From Zarea fungicola (taxonomy: Eukaryota; Ascomycota; Sordariomycetes; Hypocreales; Cordycipitaceae): DNA of 64,000 bases. Both the position numbers and the translations under genes were made by a program. Every line of letters begins with the position of its first letter. Position 1 is the first letter of the stretch. The DNA lies in assembly GCA_900169235.1 (NCBI GenBank), contig FWCC01000309.1:1-64000 (forward strand), read 5' to 3'. The notes under the pieces are model-generated. The model had not been told where the DNA came from. It did no database searches and was given only the letters and a program-made list of their open reading frames with translations. Of this stretch, positions 11,576 through 22,360 are shown piece after piece.

Positions 11576-12697
11576 ATGACGGGAATAACCAGCAACAGCG
11601 GCAGCAGCTCCTGTGGAGTCTGCAGTCTCGCATTCGATACAGTTGGCGCATTTCGTTTACATGCCAAATCAGCAGAGCAGTAAGCTTCCACTCGTCCTTT
11701 TGCAGAGGCGCACCGATACTAATCAAGAGCCCCCTCCGCCAGTGTCGCGAATCTTCGACGCAGAGCAGCCCAGTCCGGCGCCGAGATCCGCAGCGCGACA
11801 GATGACGATTCCGACAGCAGCGCCTCATACATGAGCTCCAGCGACGACTCCAACGCGTCAGAGTCCGAGCAAGAGCAAGCCACCGGCGGCGGCGGCGGTC
11901 CAACGCCGGACTTTATCGCAGCGCAGTGCCTGTTTTGCGACGTGCGCTCCGCCGACGTGGATGCCAGCCTGGTGCACATGGCCAGCACGCACAGCTTCGT
12001 GGTGCCGCACCAGGCGTCACTCGTCGTCGATGTGCCGACGCTGGTGTGGTACCTGCACCTCGTCGTGTACCAGTACCACGAATGCATCGCGTGCGGCAGC
12101 CGGCGGCGCTCCACGGCCGCGGCGCAGCACCACATGCAGTCCAAGGGCCACTGTCGGTTCGACGTCGCGAATGAGGAAATGGCCGACTTTTACGATTTGT
12201 CGACGCTGGACAACCGCTTGGTGTCGGCACTGACGAGGACGCCGGACGAGGGCACGGTGCGGTTGGCATCGGGCAAGCTCATCTCACAGAGGGGTGCACC
12301 AGGTGCGCAAAGTAGTGGTGGCAGACCGAGCCAAGCGAGCAGCAGCAGCAGGAGCAGCAGCAACAATAGGAGACGATTGGAGCAGCCACGGCAACGGACA
12401 GACACGCAGCGAACGGTACGGGATGGGGAGGAAAGCGATCAGCAGATTGTGCTGGACAAGGGCGAGCGCAGGCTGGCGGCGGCGGCGAGGCAGATGACGC
12501 AGTTGAGCGTACGCGATCAGCAAGCGCTGGCGCATCTGGCGCCGCATGAGCAGCGTAAGGAACTTGCTCTGCGAAAGAAGCAGGTTGACCAGGCGCGCAG
12601 GGCAGAGTGGCGGGCTAGGACGGCCGTGGGACGCAAGGGAAACAAGACTCTCATGGCGAATTACAAGCCGCAGGGCCCTGAGCGAGCCAACGGCTAG
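11576..12697 (+). CDS. Rei1-family C2H2 zinc-finger protein (divergent)
   Basis: Two exons (11576-11679, 11743-12697) give 352 residues. Rei1 and Reh1 are cytosolic factors that bind late pre-60S ribosomes. Here the first finger (CGVCSLAFDTVGAFRLHAKS) is followed by the family's basic NLRRRAA stretch, which appears only when the 63-nt intron is removed. An acidic Ser/Asp/Glu linker comes next. A second zinc-binding region starts CLFCDV, with a paired finger CIACGS...HHMQSKGHC, as in Rei1. The tail has the Rei1-like pattern of a charged helix ending in KGNKTLMANYKPQ. The protein is shorter than true Rei1 (about 390-500 residues in fungi) and lacks a clear third N-terminal finger. The middle (about 230-280) is low-complexity Ser/Gln/Arg. 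It is probably a diverged paralogue; whether it still acts on ribosomes is open. Confidence 0.78.
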
Positions 12698-15600
12698 GGT
12701 GGTTCAACGTTGCCTGTCCATGAATTTCGAATCTTGATGATACTCATGTATATAAACTGACTGTGGAGACGGCATAGCGTTTTATGATGATTTGGTTTTT
12801 GCATAAATAGCGGTATTGAAACTGATACATATTTTGGGCATAAAGAGGAAAGCAAGAATAAAGGAAAATCATGTAATGTACGCATGGTAGCTGTCCTGCT
12901 CTTCTGTGAACATCTTTGGCTTGTGATTGGGCATCTGATTTGGGTAGAATTTAAGGTGTTACAAGGCAATCTTGTGGAGCAATCAGATTCCCGTTGCATG
13001 CAGGTAGGTTCTTGCTTGTGAAGACCTGCAGAATATCCCATATTTCGGACATTGGGTCCAACTAATGCGACCGTGTCGAAGCGGAATAGTTTGCGAGATT
13101 GTGATTTGTCGTGTTTACAAACAAAACCGTCAAATGGGAGAGCTAGTTAGCCGGGGAAGCCGACACGAAATGAACATGGGTGTGAGTGCGTGTACATATG
13201 TGTATGTGTGGATAAGTCTCAACGTCCTCGGCTTAGATGGCTACAAATCGCTTCTGGGTAGCAGATATTTGTCGATTGCGTTGATAACAAGCCGTGTATA
13301 CATAGTTTGCGTTTGTGAGTAACTAATTGAAAAGTGTTAAGCAGCGACTGGCCGAAGAACGGGATGTACAGCACTGGCGAATCAGACTGGGTCCGCGGTT
13401 GGTACGTCATGGGTCTTGTTGCGGCCGAGGTGATTCGCAGCCGAGCGGAGAGCCACACTTGACAGCATCGTCGATGGTATTGCGCAATTACGGTCGAGTC
13501 AATTGTCAAGATGATGTCAAATAGCAAAACTCAGTTCTTTTTATAAATGTGGTTTGGAAGCATTCCGGCGTGTGGAGAGCGAATGATTTGCAGCTGTAAT
13601 GATCAATAACAGGCACAGATTGTACCCATTCAAAGTCATCAACTCTAATTAAACAGCAGCGTCAGGGTTACTTTGTAACGGGTGAACAGAAGTAGTAATA
13701 ACAAGTTGCTGACTTGTTGGGTGCCAGTGGCTTTGCTTGCTGCTTTTTTTGGACTGCAAGCTGGTCTGGGCAGAAAAGCTGAGCGAGTCACGAGCCAGTC
13801 ACAGGCAGGGTATTGGCGGCTGACCCGCTTGTCCGGGAGGGGGCGAAACCCACTACAGACGGCCGCTGAGGACCGCTGAGGACCGCCGAGCACCACTGTA
13901 GCCTGCGATGCAGAGGGGAGAGAAGCGCTGGAATTAGCGACAAGGTGCCTGTGGGAAAAACCCCGCACCCCAGCCATGTGGCTTTAGTCTAGAGGGGCTT
14001 AGTCTACAGGGAAGTTTCAGCGCCCATGTCAGTCTTGGTACCAGTATTTTTGCCTGTCATGAGGATCCACGGGTTGGCAGCTTCTCAACAGTACTACGGT
14101 GTATTATTGCAGTTTGGTTTTCAAAAGGAGAGGATTATAGGAAGGAAAAAAGCAAGATGTTGAATATTTGTACTCGACACCTTGTACTTCAGCAACTCGA
14201 ATAGCTGTGTGTCTGTAGAGGCACGCGCAGTGAAAAGCCACTTGCCTCTAACTCGGTGTACAGTGGAGACCATGGCAGGAGGAAGGCACTACAGTTCACT
14301 ACCAAGTAGTTATTACCTGCCGAAGCGAAAGCAGCCTGGCCAGCCTCATCTCCACAACCACCACAAGTGCTGCAAATCCAATCCATCCCCAACTCTACAA
14401 ACGGCACCGAAAAGCATGCTAAAATCAACCACTAGCAGCCGCTCATTGCCTCGACTTCCCCATCTCCAGTTATTTTTTCTCCCTTGCTCCTCTTTTCGAA
14501 CTTTGTTGGCCGCCTCTCGCATCGGTCAAACTCGTGACTTGTTAGCCAGCTACCCCAGAGCCTTGTCCTGCCAGCCAAAGTCATCGAAATACCTTCACCT
14601 TCAAAAATCCACCCACCACCCACATCCCGCCGCACACGCGATCCCACATGGCACTGCGACACTGCGACAATTCACGCATGGCGTCAGTTTAGTGCTTTCG
14701 ACTGTTTCTTTCCTTTTGCACTGTTTTGTCCCGTGTCTATTTTAAAGGCCCTTCGGTCGCCCTACGCGCGTGCGTCCGCAGGAGAAAAATCTCGCCTCGC
14801 CAACCCTCCGATCCCTGTGGCTACTCGCTGCGAAGGCCGGATTCTGCGAGCAACACTACCCATCTAGCGAGGGACTAGAGCAAAAAACGGCCAAGACACT
14901 CACCTGCAAGACACACACATCCTCGGCGCGACATACAGGCACCTGAACAAAGCGCACCCCTCGCATCACCTCGGCGCAGACACTTGCCAATTGAGTCAAC
15001 GCCTGCCACCTCTCTGTCGCTCAGCAGTGCTCACTCCCGCACGCCCGCCTATGCCATCGTCAAATGCCACCCAACCCCGAAGACACCACCTGCGACTCGC
15101 AAATATTGGTCCTCCTCAATTGGTCTAGTTTACGGTTTCTGCGCAATTCGGCATCAGGCCTTACGGCGTCAAGCAGCTGCTTATAATCAACACAAGATCT
15201 CTTGTGGTCTCGCACATTGTACCCGACGTCAGCTCCCCGTCGCACACACTCGCGAATCGACTGTCTTAACGACTAGCCCGCTCGATACGGCGCACAACAG
15301 CCCCCGTCACTCCGCTGTCAGTGACTTTCTGCGAATCAATCAATTGCAGCAGTTCGGCCTTTTGGTTCATCTTCCGCTTCCGCTGCAGTAGAATACGAGC
15401 CGGCTTTGTCGACAGCACTGCGGTTGCTCAATTTCTCAGCCCGCTTCTTGCCTAATAACCTAAGCCAGATTGCGACTTGCGACGCGCCACCTGCAACTTG
15501 CAACTTGTCAACGCAGATTCTCGGCAATCTAGCTTGAAGTGGCCACTATTCCCACCCGCGATTCAGCCTCGACGGACCTTATTCCCCTTCCATCCGATAC

Positions 15601-15799
15601 CGCGCCTTCTCACCGAGCTGGCAGTCTCTTGTGCTACCCATACGTATTCCAGTGTGGTAGTACAGTACGCCAAACCGGATCGCCTAGAGACGCCTTTGTG
15701 ACTACTGTGTGAACAGCTCGGTCCTTCCGAGTTGCGCTTATGCCCCAAGCAGAAATAATTGCTGTCGTGTAGCCCCAATTGCCCTTTAAAGCATTCAAG
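12698..15799. promoter_or_regulatory. Long ert1 upstream region and probable leader
   Basis: 3.1 kb without a supported gene. From about 14.3 kb on, the plus strand becomes strongly C-rich (many CCAC and CTCC runs), typical of a long transcribed leader of a regulator gene. ATG-initiated upstream ORFs occur: one at 15050-15127 (25 codons plus stop) and one at 15740-15772 (10 codons plus stop) ending 27 bases before the ert1 start. The 13.0-14.2 kb part shows nothing recognisable. Confidence 0.45.
15740..15772 (+). promoter_or_regulatory. Upstream ORF in the ert1 leader
   Basis: ATG followed by nine sense codons and TAG (product MPQAEIIAVV), ending 27 bases before the ert1 ATG. Its first ten bases (ATGCCCCAAG) match the start of ert1 itself. 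If the region is transcribed it would tend to lower ert1 translation. Confidence 0.4.
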
Positions 15800-17914
15800 A
15801 TGCCCCAAGATCTGGAAGACAGTGCCGCCGACGTCTCGGACCCCATGTCCGATGTTGAAGACGACGGCGACATTACCATGGATGACAAGTCTGGTGACAA
15901 CACTAATGGCGAGACCAAAAAGAAGTACGATCCCAAGGATCCTTCACGGCCCCGGCGCAAAAAGGCGAGGCGCGCCTGCTTCGCCTGCCAACGGGCGCAT
16001 TTAACTTGTGGTATGTATTTTTCCAGGCGTGGCGATTCATCCAATGCGCTGGACCGGTTCATTTAATGTGAATCCCAAAGCCAAGCCCGTATCTAACGTG
16101 TAACCTGCCAGGTGACGAACGCCCCTGTCAGCGCTGTATCAAACGTGGCCTCGCAGACGCTTGCCAGGACGGCGTCCGCAAAAAGGCCAAATACCTCCAC
16201 GACGCGCCCCCAGAAGCCCTGCGGCCGGTATTAGGCCCGACATACAACCCTAGCTCGGGTGCGGCAACGCAAACAAACGGCAACCGACAAAACTCTGCTG
16301 CCTCGGAAGCTGCCATTTCGACCCCAGGAAGCGCATTCATGGCTGCCGCTACCACGGCCTCGTACCCGGTATACCCGTCCCCTACACAAGCTGGTGTGGT
16401 AATGTCGCCCAATCTTGGCTTCAACCCACAGGCACCATCACCATCAGATCCATTCTCTGGGGCCAATGCGCAGTCTCAAATGGGCAGCATTCTCGGCGGC
16501 GGTAACATGGACTTTAATGCCTTGTTCGACCCGAGCAACCCCGCCTTGTACAACTTTGATCTAGAGGGCCTCAACTTTGGAAGTCAGTATGCCGGCTGGG
16601 AATTTGGTATCCTCAATAAGATGGGTATGGGTGTCGAACCCCAATCGCGAGAGAACTCGATAACCCAGTCAACTGATCCCGCATATGCCTCGCTATTTGC
16701 AAATGGCAATGGCGCCACAATACTAAGTGGCGAATATGCTGGCACCAATGTTGGTGCGAACATGTACACACAAGGGAATCTGCAGCATGGGTTGCCTCAT
16801 GCCTACGCAATTGCTGCGGCGCCTGCTTCACTAGCCAGTCCCAGCACTGACGCGACCACAAGTCCGCAGCCAGTAGCGAATGTGGACGGGTCGCCGAAAT
16901 CCAACAACTTTGCTCTACAAAATCCGCAGGCGATACGCATTAAAACAAAGCCAGACAAAGTAGCCCAAATTCTAGGTAGACGACAGCGCGACTCTGCTGG
17001 CATCTACGCGGCCGTCAAGGAGCCATATCCATACACAAAGGGCTTCCACAACATGGTGCAGGTCCTTCGTGACCGCTTGCCGCACAGCAAAGTCATCAAG
17101 GTGGCCCGGTCTCTGGCAGAAATCCGTCCTTCATTTATTGCCTGCACCAAGGATCTCACGAGAGAAGACTTGGTGTTTATGGAAAAATGCTTTCAACGAA
17201 CGCTCGTTGAGTTTCATGACTTTCTGCAGCACTGCTGCGCACCCACCATAGTCTGCAGACGGTCTGGCGAGGTAGCCGCCGTGAATAAAGAGTTTACGGC
17301 GCTGACTGGCTGGACGAAGGATGTACTGCTCGGCAAGGAGCCCAACTACAATGTCTACAACCGCCCGCCCTCGAGTGACGGCGGTTCAGGCACCGCAACG
17401 CCGCTCCCGCCGCGCAGCACGACGAAACCAGCGGCAGGCGAAGCGCAGCAGCCTGTCTTCCTCGCAGAGCTCCTTGATGACGATAGTGTTGTCGATTTCT
17501 ATCACGATTTTGGGCAGCTCGCTTTCGAAGACTCGCGCGGTAAAGTGCAGCGCAGCTGCCGTCTAATGAAGTACCGCACAGGTGGTGGCGTCGACCAAGG
17601 CGGCGACATGAAGAACCTGTCGACAAATGGCGGTGGTGGGCAACAAAAGGGCCTGGAGGCCAGCATTCTTAGCAACCGTGTGACGAGGATCGACGGCGAG
17701 CACGGCATCTCTCGGGTGGAAAAAGATGGTAAGGTGGACTGCACGTATTGCTGGACAATAAAACGTGACGTTTTTGATATTCCAATGATGATAATTATCA
17801 ACGTAAGTTGCGAACAGGGAGATGAGGCGCAAGTTCCTCACAAAAAGGCTGACAAGGAAATAGTTTTTGCCGAGATACTATCCAAGTCAGGAGCCCCATC
17901 AGCTTGCTGTATGA
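15800..17914 (+). CDS. ert1: Gluconeogenesis transcription activator Ert1/AcuK
   Basis: Three exons (15800-16010, 16112-17802, 17864-17914) give 650 residues. Ert1/AcuK is a nuclear zinc-cluster activator needed for gluconeogenic genes during growth on non-fermentable carbon; in Aspergillus it works with AcuM. The Zn2Cys6 domain is at 60-88 ([11 protein letters not shown], then CQRC and a final Cys88), preceded by a basic RPRRKKARR stretch and followed by the family-specific [21 protein letters not shown] long Ser/Ala/Asn-rich middle leads to a PAS-like region from about residue 441 ([21 protein letters not shown]) to the tail [18 protein letters not shown] 61-nt last intron with a GCTGAC branch site restores the usual NFLP ending; without it the frame would read through into the 3' region. 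Two upstream ORFs suggest translational control. Confidence 0.95.
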
Positions 17915-18439
17915 GGGAGGAGTTGGTTTTAAAAAAAAATGGTGTGATTGGGTATATATATTTGGGTTTCTGGTCTCTTTTTTGCATAGACGGTGTTGGA
18001 CTATTCGCTATTTGGTTCTATTCGCTATTTGGTTCTATTCGCTATTTGGTTCTATTCGCACTTTTTTTTCGTTTGATGCCTACCTAGCCTGATGCTGCTA
18101 GAATGCTTTTTTTTGGGATTAGTTTTGGTTTCTGAGTAGGGAGTACAGACGAGACGAGAGACGAGACGTTTGGCCAGTGGGCGTTGACACCCGGGTGGCA
18201 GCTCTCTGAAGAATTGACAATGACAACCAAGCTGATTACCTGTGTGATTTGTTGCATCTGGGCTGCTATTTTCATTGTTCCTCATTCATATCTAGGTGCA
18301 TACACTTTTATCTAGCTGTGTAGTTGTATCCAAAAATCCTGCGTGTCAAATCTCACGTCCAATTCTAAATCATAAAAAAAACCATATGTGATCCCCCTTT
18401 CCTCCCAATAAAGTCTTGGCCAGTCCGATTACCATGCAC
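17915..18439. other. Convergent 3' region of ert1 and riboflavin kinase
   Basis: No gene seen apart from the tandem repeat listed separately. AATAAA at 18408-18413 and AT-rich stretches fit opposing 3' ends. Confidence 0.4.
17998..18060 (+). repeat. 17-bp tandem repeat, about 3.7 copies
   Basis: The unit TATTCGCTATTTGGTTC is repeated in tandem with essentially no divergence between copies. It lies less than 100 bases past the ert1 stop, so it is probably in the 3' untranslated region or terminator. Confidence 0.85.
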
Positions 18440-19100
18440 CTACAGCTCTTGTGTTAGCCACGCGCCGCCCTCAAGATTTCCATGCTCCCACTTCTCCCTC
18501 TTGAGACTTGTCTTGGCCACCTCGCAATCAAAGTTGATATCCTCCACCAGGGCCTCCAGGCTCTTGTAATCTTTCTCCTCGCGGATGAAGCCCGTAATCA
18601 GCAGTCTCATGTGTGCGTCGTAAAAGTCCTGCGCGAATTTGTGCAGGACGTGCACCTCGGCGCTGCGGACGGTGTTTTTGTAAAAAGGGTTGTAGCCAAT
18701 GGACATGACCATGGGGAAGACGGAGAATGTGGAGGATGACGACGACGACGACGACGACGAAGGAGCATGGTTGGGGTGCGTGGCCGGCAGCTGAAGGGCC
18801 GCATAGCCAAAGTAGACGCCCGAGACAATTTCACCGATCCAAGGTGTGATGGCGGCGTCTACGGGGAGGTTGGCGGTGGGAATGCCAAGCTGAGTGAAGT
18901 TGCAGTTGTATTATTAGTGCATAATTCATGACACTACTTTCTTGAGTAGTTGGAGTCTGCTTGGGGGGGTGGGCTTTGTTAGATAGACTTACCTCCTTGG
19001 AACCGCGGCCAAAGCCAGAAATCACCTTGCCCTCCATCTGAAGAGGGTATGGTGCCTCGGGGCCGGTCTCAGCGCCGACAATGGTAGGTCTACCCGACAT
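18440..19100 (-). CDS. FMN1: Riboflavin kinase
   Basis: Two exons (19100-18993, 18889-18440) give 185 residues. The enzyme phosphorylates riboflavin to FMN with ATP and is essential in fungi. The N-terminus ([21 protein letters not shown]) and [20 protein letters not shown] form the flavokinase signature; the PTAN motif that binds metal and nucleotide is completed across the 103-nt intron. VYFGYAAL, then [12 protein letters not shown] and the AEVHVLHKF...[16 protein letters not shown] block follow in the usual order. A run of about ten Ser near residues 85-95, encoded by a trinucleotide repeat at about 18736-18762, is inserted in a loop between conserved strands; the loop varies in fungal homologues. 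The start is the only ATG in a good position. Confidence 0.95.
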
Positions 19101-19758
19101 GATGGTGAGAAGAAAAGGAATGCGATATGAGAGATTTATGAGATTGTACGAAGAGTTGAGAAGAAAATCAAAAGAAGAGCGGAAGAAATGTGATTGAACA
19201 GGGCGAGGTGTGACGTGGTGAGGCTGTAAAAGAGGCTATTTTGTGCGTGCGCACAAGGCAGGCAGCCGGGGCAGACGGTGGTGCATCGGCGGGCGCGGTG
19301 TTGTAGCAAGTCCGAGAACAGGCTTCGAGTCATTTCCGAACGGCTCGATCATGTGTAGGGTAAGCAAATTGAAGGAAGGCTTCCACCTTGACACACATCA
19401 ATCACAATATGTCTTTGCGTTTTAGTCATTCCGATACGGTGATTGCTTTTTATGGTTTCTTACAAGTTTATACAGGTCGGTTTTTACATAGTAAGACGTG
19501 TGCCTGTTCTAGAGCCTGTTAGTACTGTGAGAAACACTGGCTAGCTCTCATAGTATAACCACAAGAAATTATTCACGTTAACGCAAAGAATTAGAAAACA
19601 AATAGAAAACAATCAAAGACTAAAAAGTATTCTGGTATCATAAAGTATACATCCCTCAAGTTCAGTTCCAATCTCATTCTCATGAATTGATCAAAGCCCA
19701 GCCCAATGAGCAGGGAATCACGGTTACATTGTAAACAGTTCACAGAAAACAACACCTT
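19101..19758. promoter_or_regulatory. FMN1 promoter and fmp52 3' region
   Basis: No gene seen. On the minus strand the bases just upstream of the FMN1 start are pyrimidine-rich (CTTTTCTTCTC). Confidence 0.35.
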
Positions 19759-20499
19759 TTACTCAGCTGGCTTGTCCGCAGGGGTCTCGGTCGTCTTGCC
19801 CGCTTCCTTCCACTCCGTCTGGCCAAGACGGATGATATCTGCCGCCTCCACGACCCAAAACTTGCTCGGCGCCTTGCCCTCGTGCGCCAGCTGCGCCGCC
19901 CGCACTGCCGCCCGCGCAATCACCTCGGCGTCCTGGCCCCAGAAGTCCCTGGCCGCGCCGCTGATCCGTCCCAGGCCATGCACGAGCCCCTGTAACAGGC
20001 CCTCGCCCGCACGGCTCTGCTCGCGCTCGCCGATGATCAGGCCGGGCTTCAGCACGATGCCCTGCTCAAAATCGAGCTCCTTGATGGCGTCCTCGACGCC
20101 GTTCTTCATCTTGCTGTACGGCGCGGCGCTGGACAGCAGGCCGCGCGTGCCGGCGGATGAGATGAAGACATAGGTTTTGGCGCCGGCCTCTTTGGCGGCG
20201 CGCGCGAGCTCAATGTTGAGGTCGTGGTCAATCTTCCATTGGTTGGCGAGACCGCCGGCGGCGGCTCGGGTGGTGCCGAGCGCAGAGTAGACGGCGGTCG
20301 GCGCCGGGGAGAGGGAGGAGAGAAGTGAGGCCCATTTGGTGGTGTCGGCGTCAATGAGCGCGTTGAGGGTCGGGGATGCTGACTTCGGCGCGCGGCGGGT
20401 GATGGTGCTGACGGGCTTGTAGGTCTCGGCGGCGAGGAGTGTAGAGAGGATGTGGGAACCGACTAGGCCCGTCGAACCGATGATGGCGGCGCTAGACAT
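19759..20499 (-). CDS. fmp52: Fmp52-like NAD(P)-binding protein
   Basis: A single exon of 246 residues. Fmp52 is a small atypical short-chain dehydrogenase found on the outer mitochondrial membrane in yeast; its substrate is unknown. The N-terminal Rossmann motif is IIGSTGLVGSHIL (GxxGxxG-like, about residues 6-18). A YSKMKNGVEDA segment, with the Tyr-x-x-x-Lys pair of this family, lies at about 127-137. KPGLIIGERE and FWGQDAEVIARAAVRAA are further Fmp52 features. There is no transmembrane helix and no clear presequence. The ATG directly precedes the Rossmann strand and no in-frame upstream ATG exists. The C-terminal tail is Thr/Pro/Glu-rich and probably disordered. Confidence 0.88.
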   Translation of the reverse strand: MSSAAIIGSTGLVGSHILSTLLAAETYKPVSTITRRAPKSASPTLNALIDADTTKWASLLSSLSPAPTAVYSALGTTRAAAGGLANQWKIDHDLNIELARAAKEAGAKTYVFISSAGTRGLLSSAAPYSKMKNGVEDAIKELDFEQGIVLKPGLIIGEREQSRAGEGLLQGLVHGLGRISGAARDFWGQDAEVIARAAVRAAQLAHEGKAPSKFWVVEAADIIRLGQTEWKEAGKTTETPADKPAE

Positions 20500-21370
20500 T
20501 TTTTTTTGGTGCTTCTTGATTTGAATTGATTGGGATTGATCGTCTCTTCCTTTATTCTTGTATGTTTGTGTAGATGAAGATGGAGTGCAAGAAAGGGTTG
20601 CCAGGGAGAAGAAAAATGGCGTGTTTGGGGGTGTCTTAAATCAAACGATTATGTACCTTGCGGAGCGGATTTCATCATCAGCTCCTTCTGGCTTTTGTAG
20701 CTTGGGTAACTAGCTATAGATTAGTTAGAGACAGCTTGACAGCTATGGTGGATTGAAAGTCGGGGCGTCTACTGCCGCTCTTTAAATAACCACATCTACA
20801 GTTATGCCGATTCTCAGTAAAGTTAATAAGTCAGGTCCCAGAATATGGGCCTTCGCTGCCGGACTGTTCACTAATCACCGCCGGGAAGTGTTTTGACTGA
20901 TTTCATTTAGTTTTGTTTCTCGACAATGTCCGCACCATGCGTCCATTATCTCCGTCTGCGACACACATGTGCCAAGCACAACTCAGGATACTGGCAATGG
21001 ACTTACGGCGCCGTAAAATGGACTAGCTGTGAAAAATTCAATTTTATAACCTGGAAATGGAATATGTACCAGCATGGAACTTTTTTTGCTGTTGGAAGAT
21101 AAAACTTCAATTGATGGGTAAATGCAACTTTTAAAACGTACATCTGCGAGGAAAGCTACAAGCTGCGACTGCCCCACCAAGCCTTGCGGCGGGAAGACGG
21201 AGACGTAACAGCTTCTCTGCCTGCTACTTTGCACATTGGCATATTGCGCATTGCGGCTGGCGCCTGAACTTGACGTTCGCCTTTTTATACCAGCAAAGGT
21301 TGTATACCTCGTAGCATATTTTTGTGCCAATCATCTCAAACTTTTCATCCGAAAGAAAAAGAGTTAAGAA
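20500..21370. promoter_or_regulatory. Divergent promoter region of fmp52 and RING gene
   Basis: No gene seen in 870 bases shared by two head-to-head genes. A short T-rich tract (20500-20507) abuts the fmp52 start. Confidence 0.35.
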
Positions 21371-22016
21371 ATGGCAACTCAATACGAAGGTCTGTCAACC
21401 CCTCCTCTTCCACCACCGAGCTAGACTCACATCCCTTACAGTCGAGCACAATGTGCAATTCACAGAGCCCCGTCGCGGCCGGCGCGTCGATATGGCCTCC
21501 TTCTTCTCCCTCCTCAACCGCGTCTCCGAAACGACCCCGGCCGCGGCCACCCCCGCACACAACCCGCACGCCACACCCACGCCCGCCGACACGGCCGACC
21601 TCTTCCGCATGCTCCAGGACCAGCTCCTCACCTTGCACAATACGAGCCCCTCGGCCGACAACAGGACATTTCTCGAGCAGCTCATCTCCTCTCTCGACCA
21701 CGAGATTCAGGACCCGCCCACGTCCCTCAAGGGCGTCTCGCAGGAGTTTGTTGATTCGCTGGACCGGGTGAATCGCAAGACACTAGATAAGGAGGACGAT
21801 TGTGCCATTTGCAAGATTCCGTACTTGGAGGATGAGTGGTGCTTGGTGGTGGAATTGCCGTGCCAGGGACGACACAAGTTTGATTTGGAGTGTGTTGGAC
21901 CCTGGCTGCGGAGTGTTGGGACCTGTCCGATGTGTAGGGAGGAGATGAATAAGAAGAAGGCTGTTCCCGTGGTGGATGATGATGAAGAATCTGATGGTGA
22001 CATGATGTATGCGTAG
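21371..22016 (+). CDS. RING-finger protein, probable E3 ubiquitin ligase
   Basis: A tiny first exon (21371-21389) and a main exon (21442-22016) give 197 residues. RING proteins usually recruit E2-ubiquitin. The zinc-binding module starts at Cys127 (CAICKIPYL) and continues LPCQGRHKFDLECVGPWL and then CPMCREEM. Spacing is near the RING-H2 consensus, but the residue after His-x-x, normally His or Cys, is Asp (HKFDLEC), as if Asp were the fifth ligand. The N-terminal half (MASFFSLLNRVSE, then a Thr/Pro/Ala linker) has no domain I recognise. The acidic tail ends in a run of Asp/Glu. No membrane segment is present, so a soluble ligase is likely. Its targets cannot be read from sequence. Confidence 0.85.
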
Positions 22017-22360
22017 AGTATACGTGTATGCAATAGTCAAGAAAGGAGCAGTGTTGCGGTATCAGCCGTTTCAGTCAAGATGTTGGGATTGGAGTTGATT
22101 GAATCGGGGATGGGCGTATGGAGTTTGAAATTTGGAGCACATATAATAGCAAAAGCTCGAACATACTCGAGATGGTAGGCAGCTTCAACGAATGAAACAG
22201 GCAGCGTAGATCATAAACGGATCAAAGAAACTGACCAAATTAACGAGATCAAACACAGTAAGCATAATATAGAGTCCTGGCATTAACACGTATATTCGTC
22301 ATTTTTAATCTCCGAAGTACCGAATTTTTCTTTTTTTCCCTTATCTTTTAAGACTTTTTT
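22017..22360. other. Convergent 3' region
   Basis: No gene seen between the RING gene and the DUF3632-like gene, which face each other. Confidence 0.35.

Noticed and set aside
14182..14745. 187-codon plus-strand open frame
   Set aside because: It has no ATG at its start, its composition is low-complexity Pro/His/Ser, and it lies in the C-rich ert1 leader.
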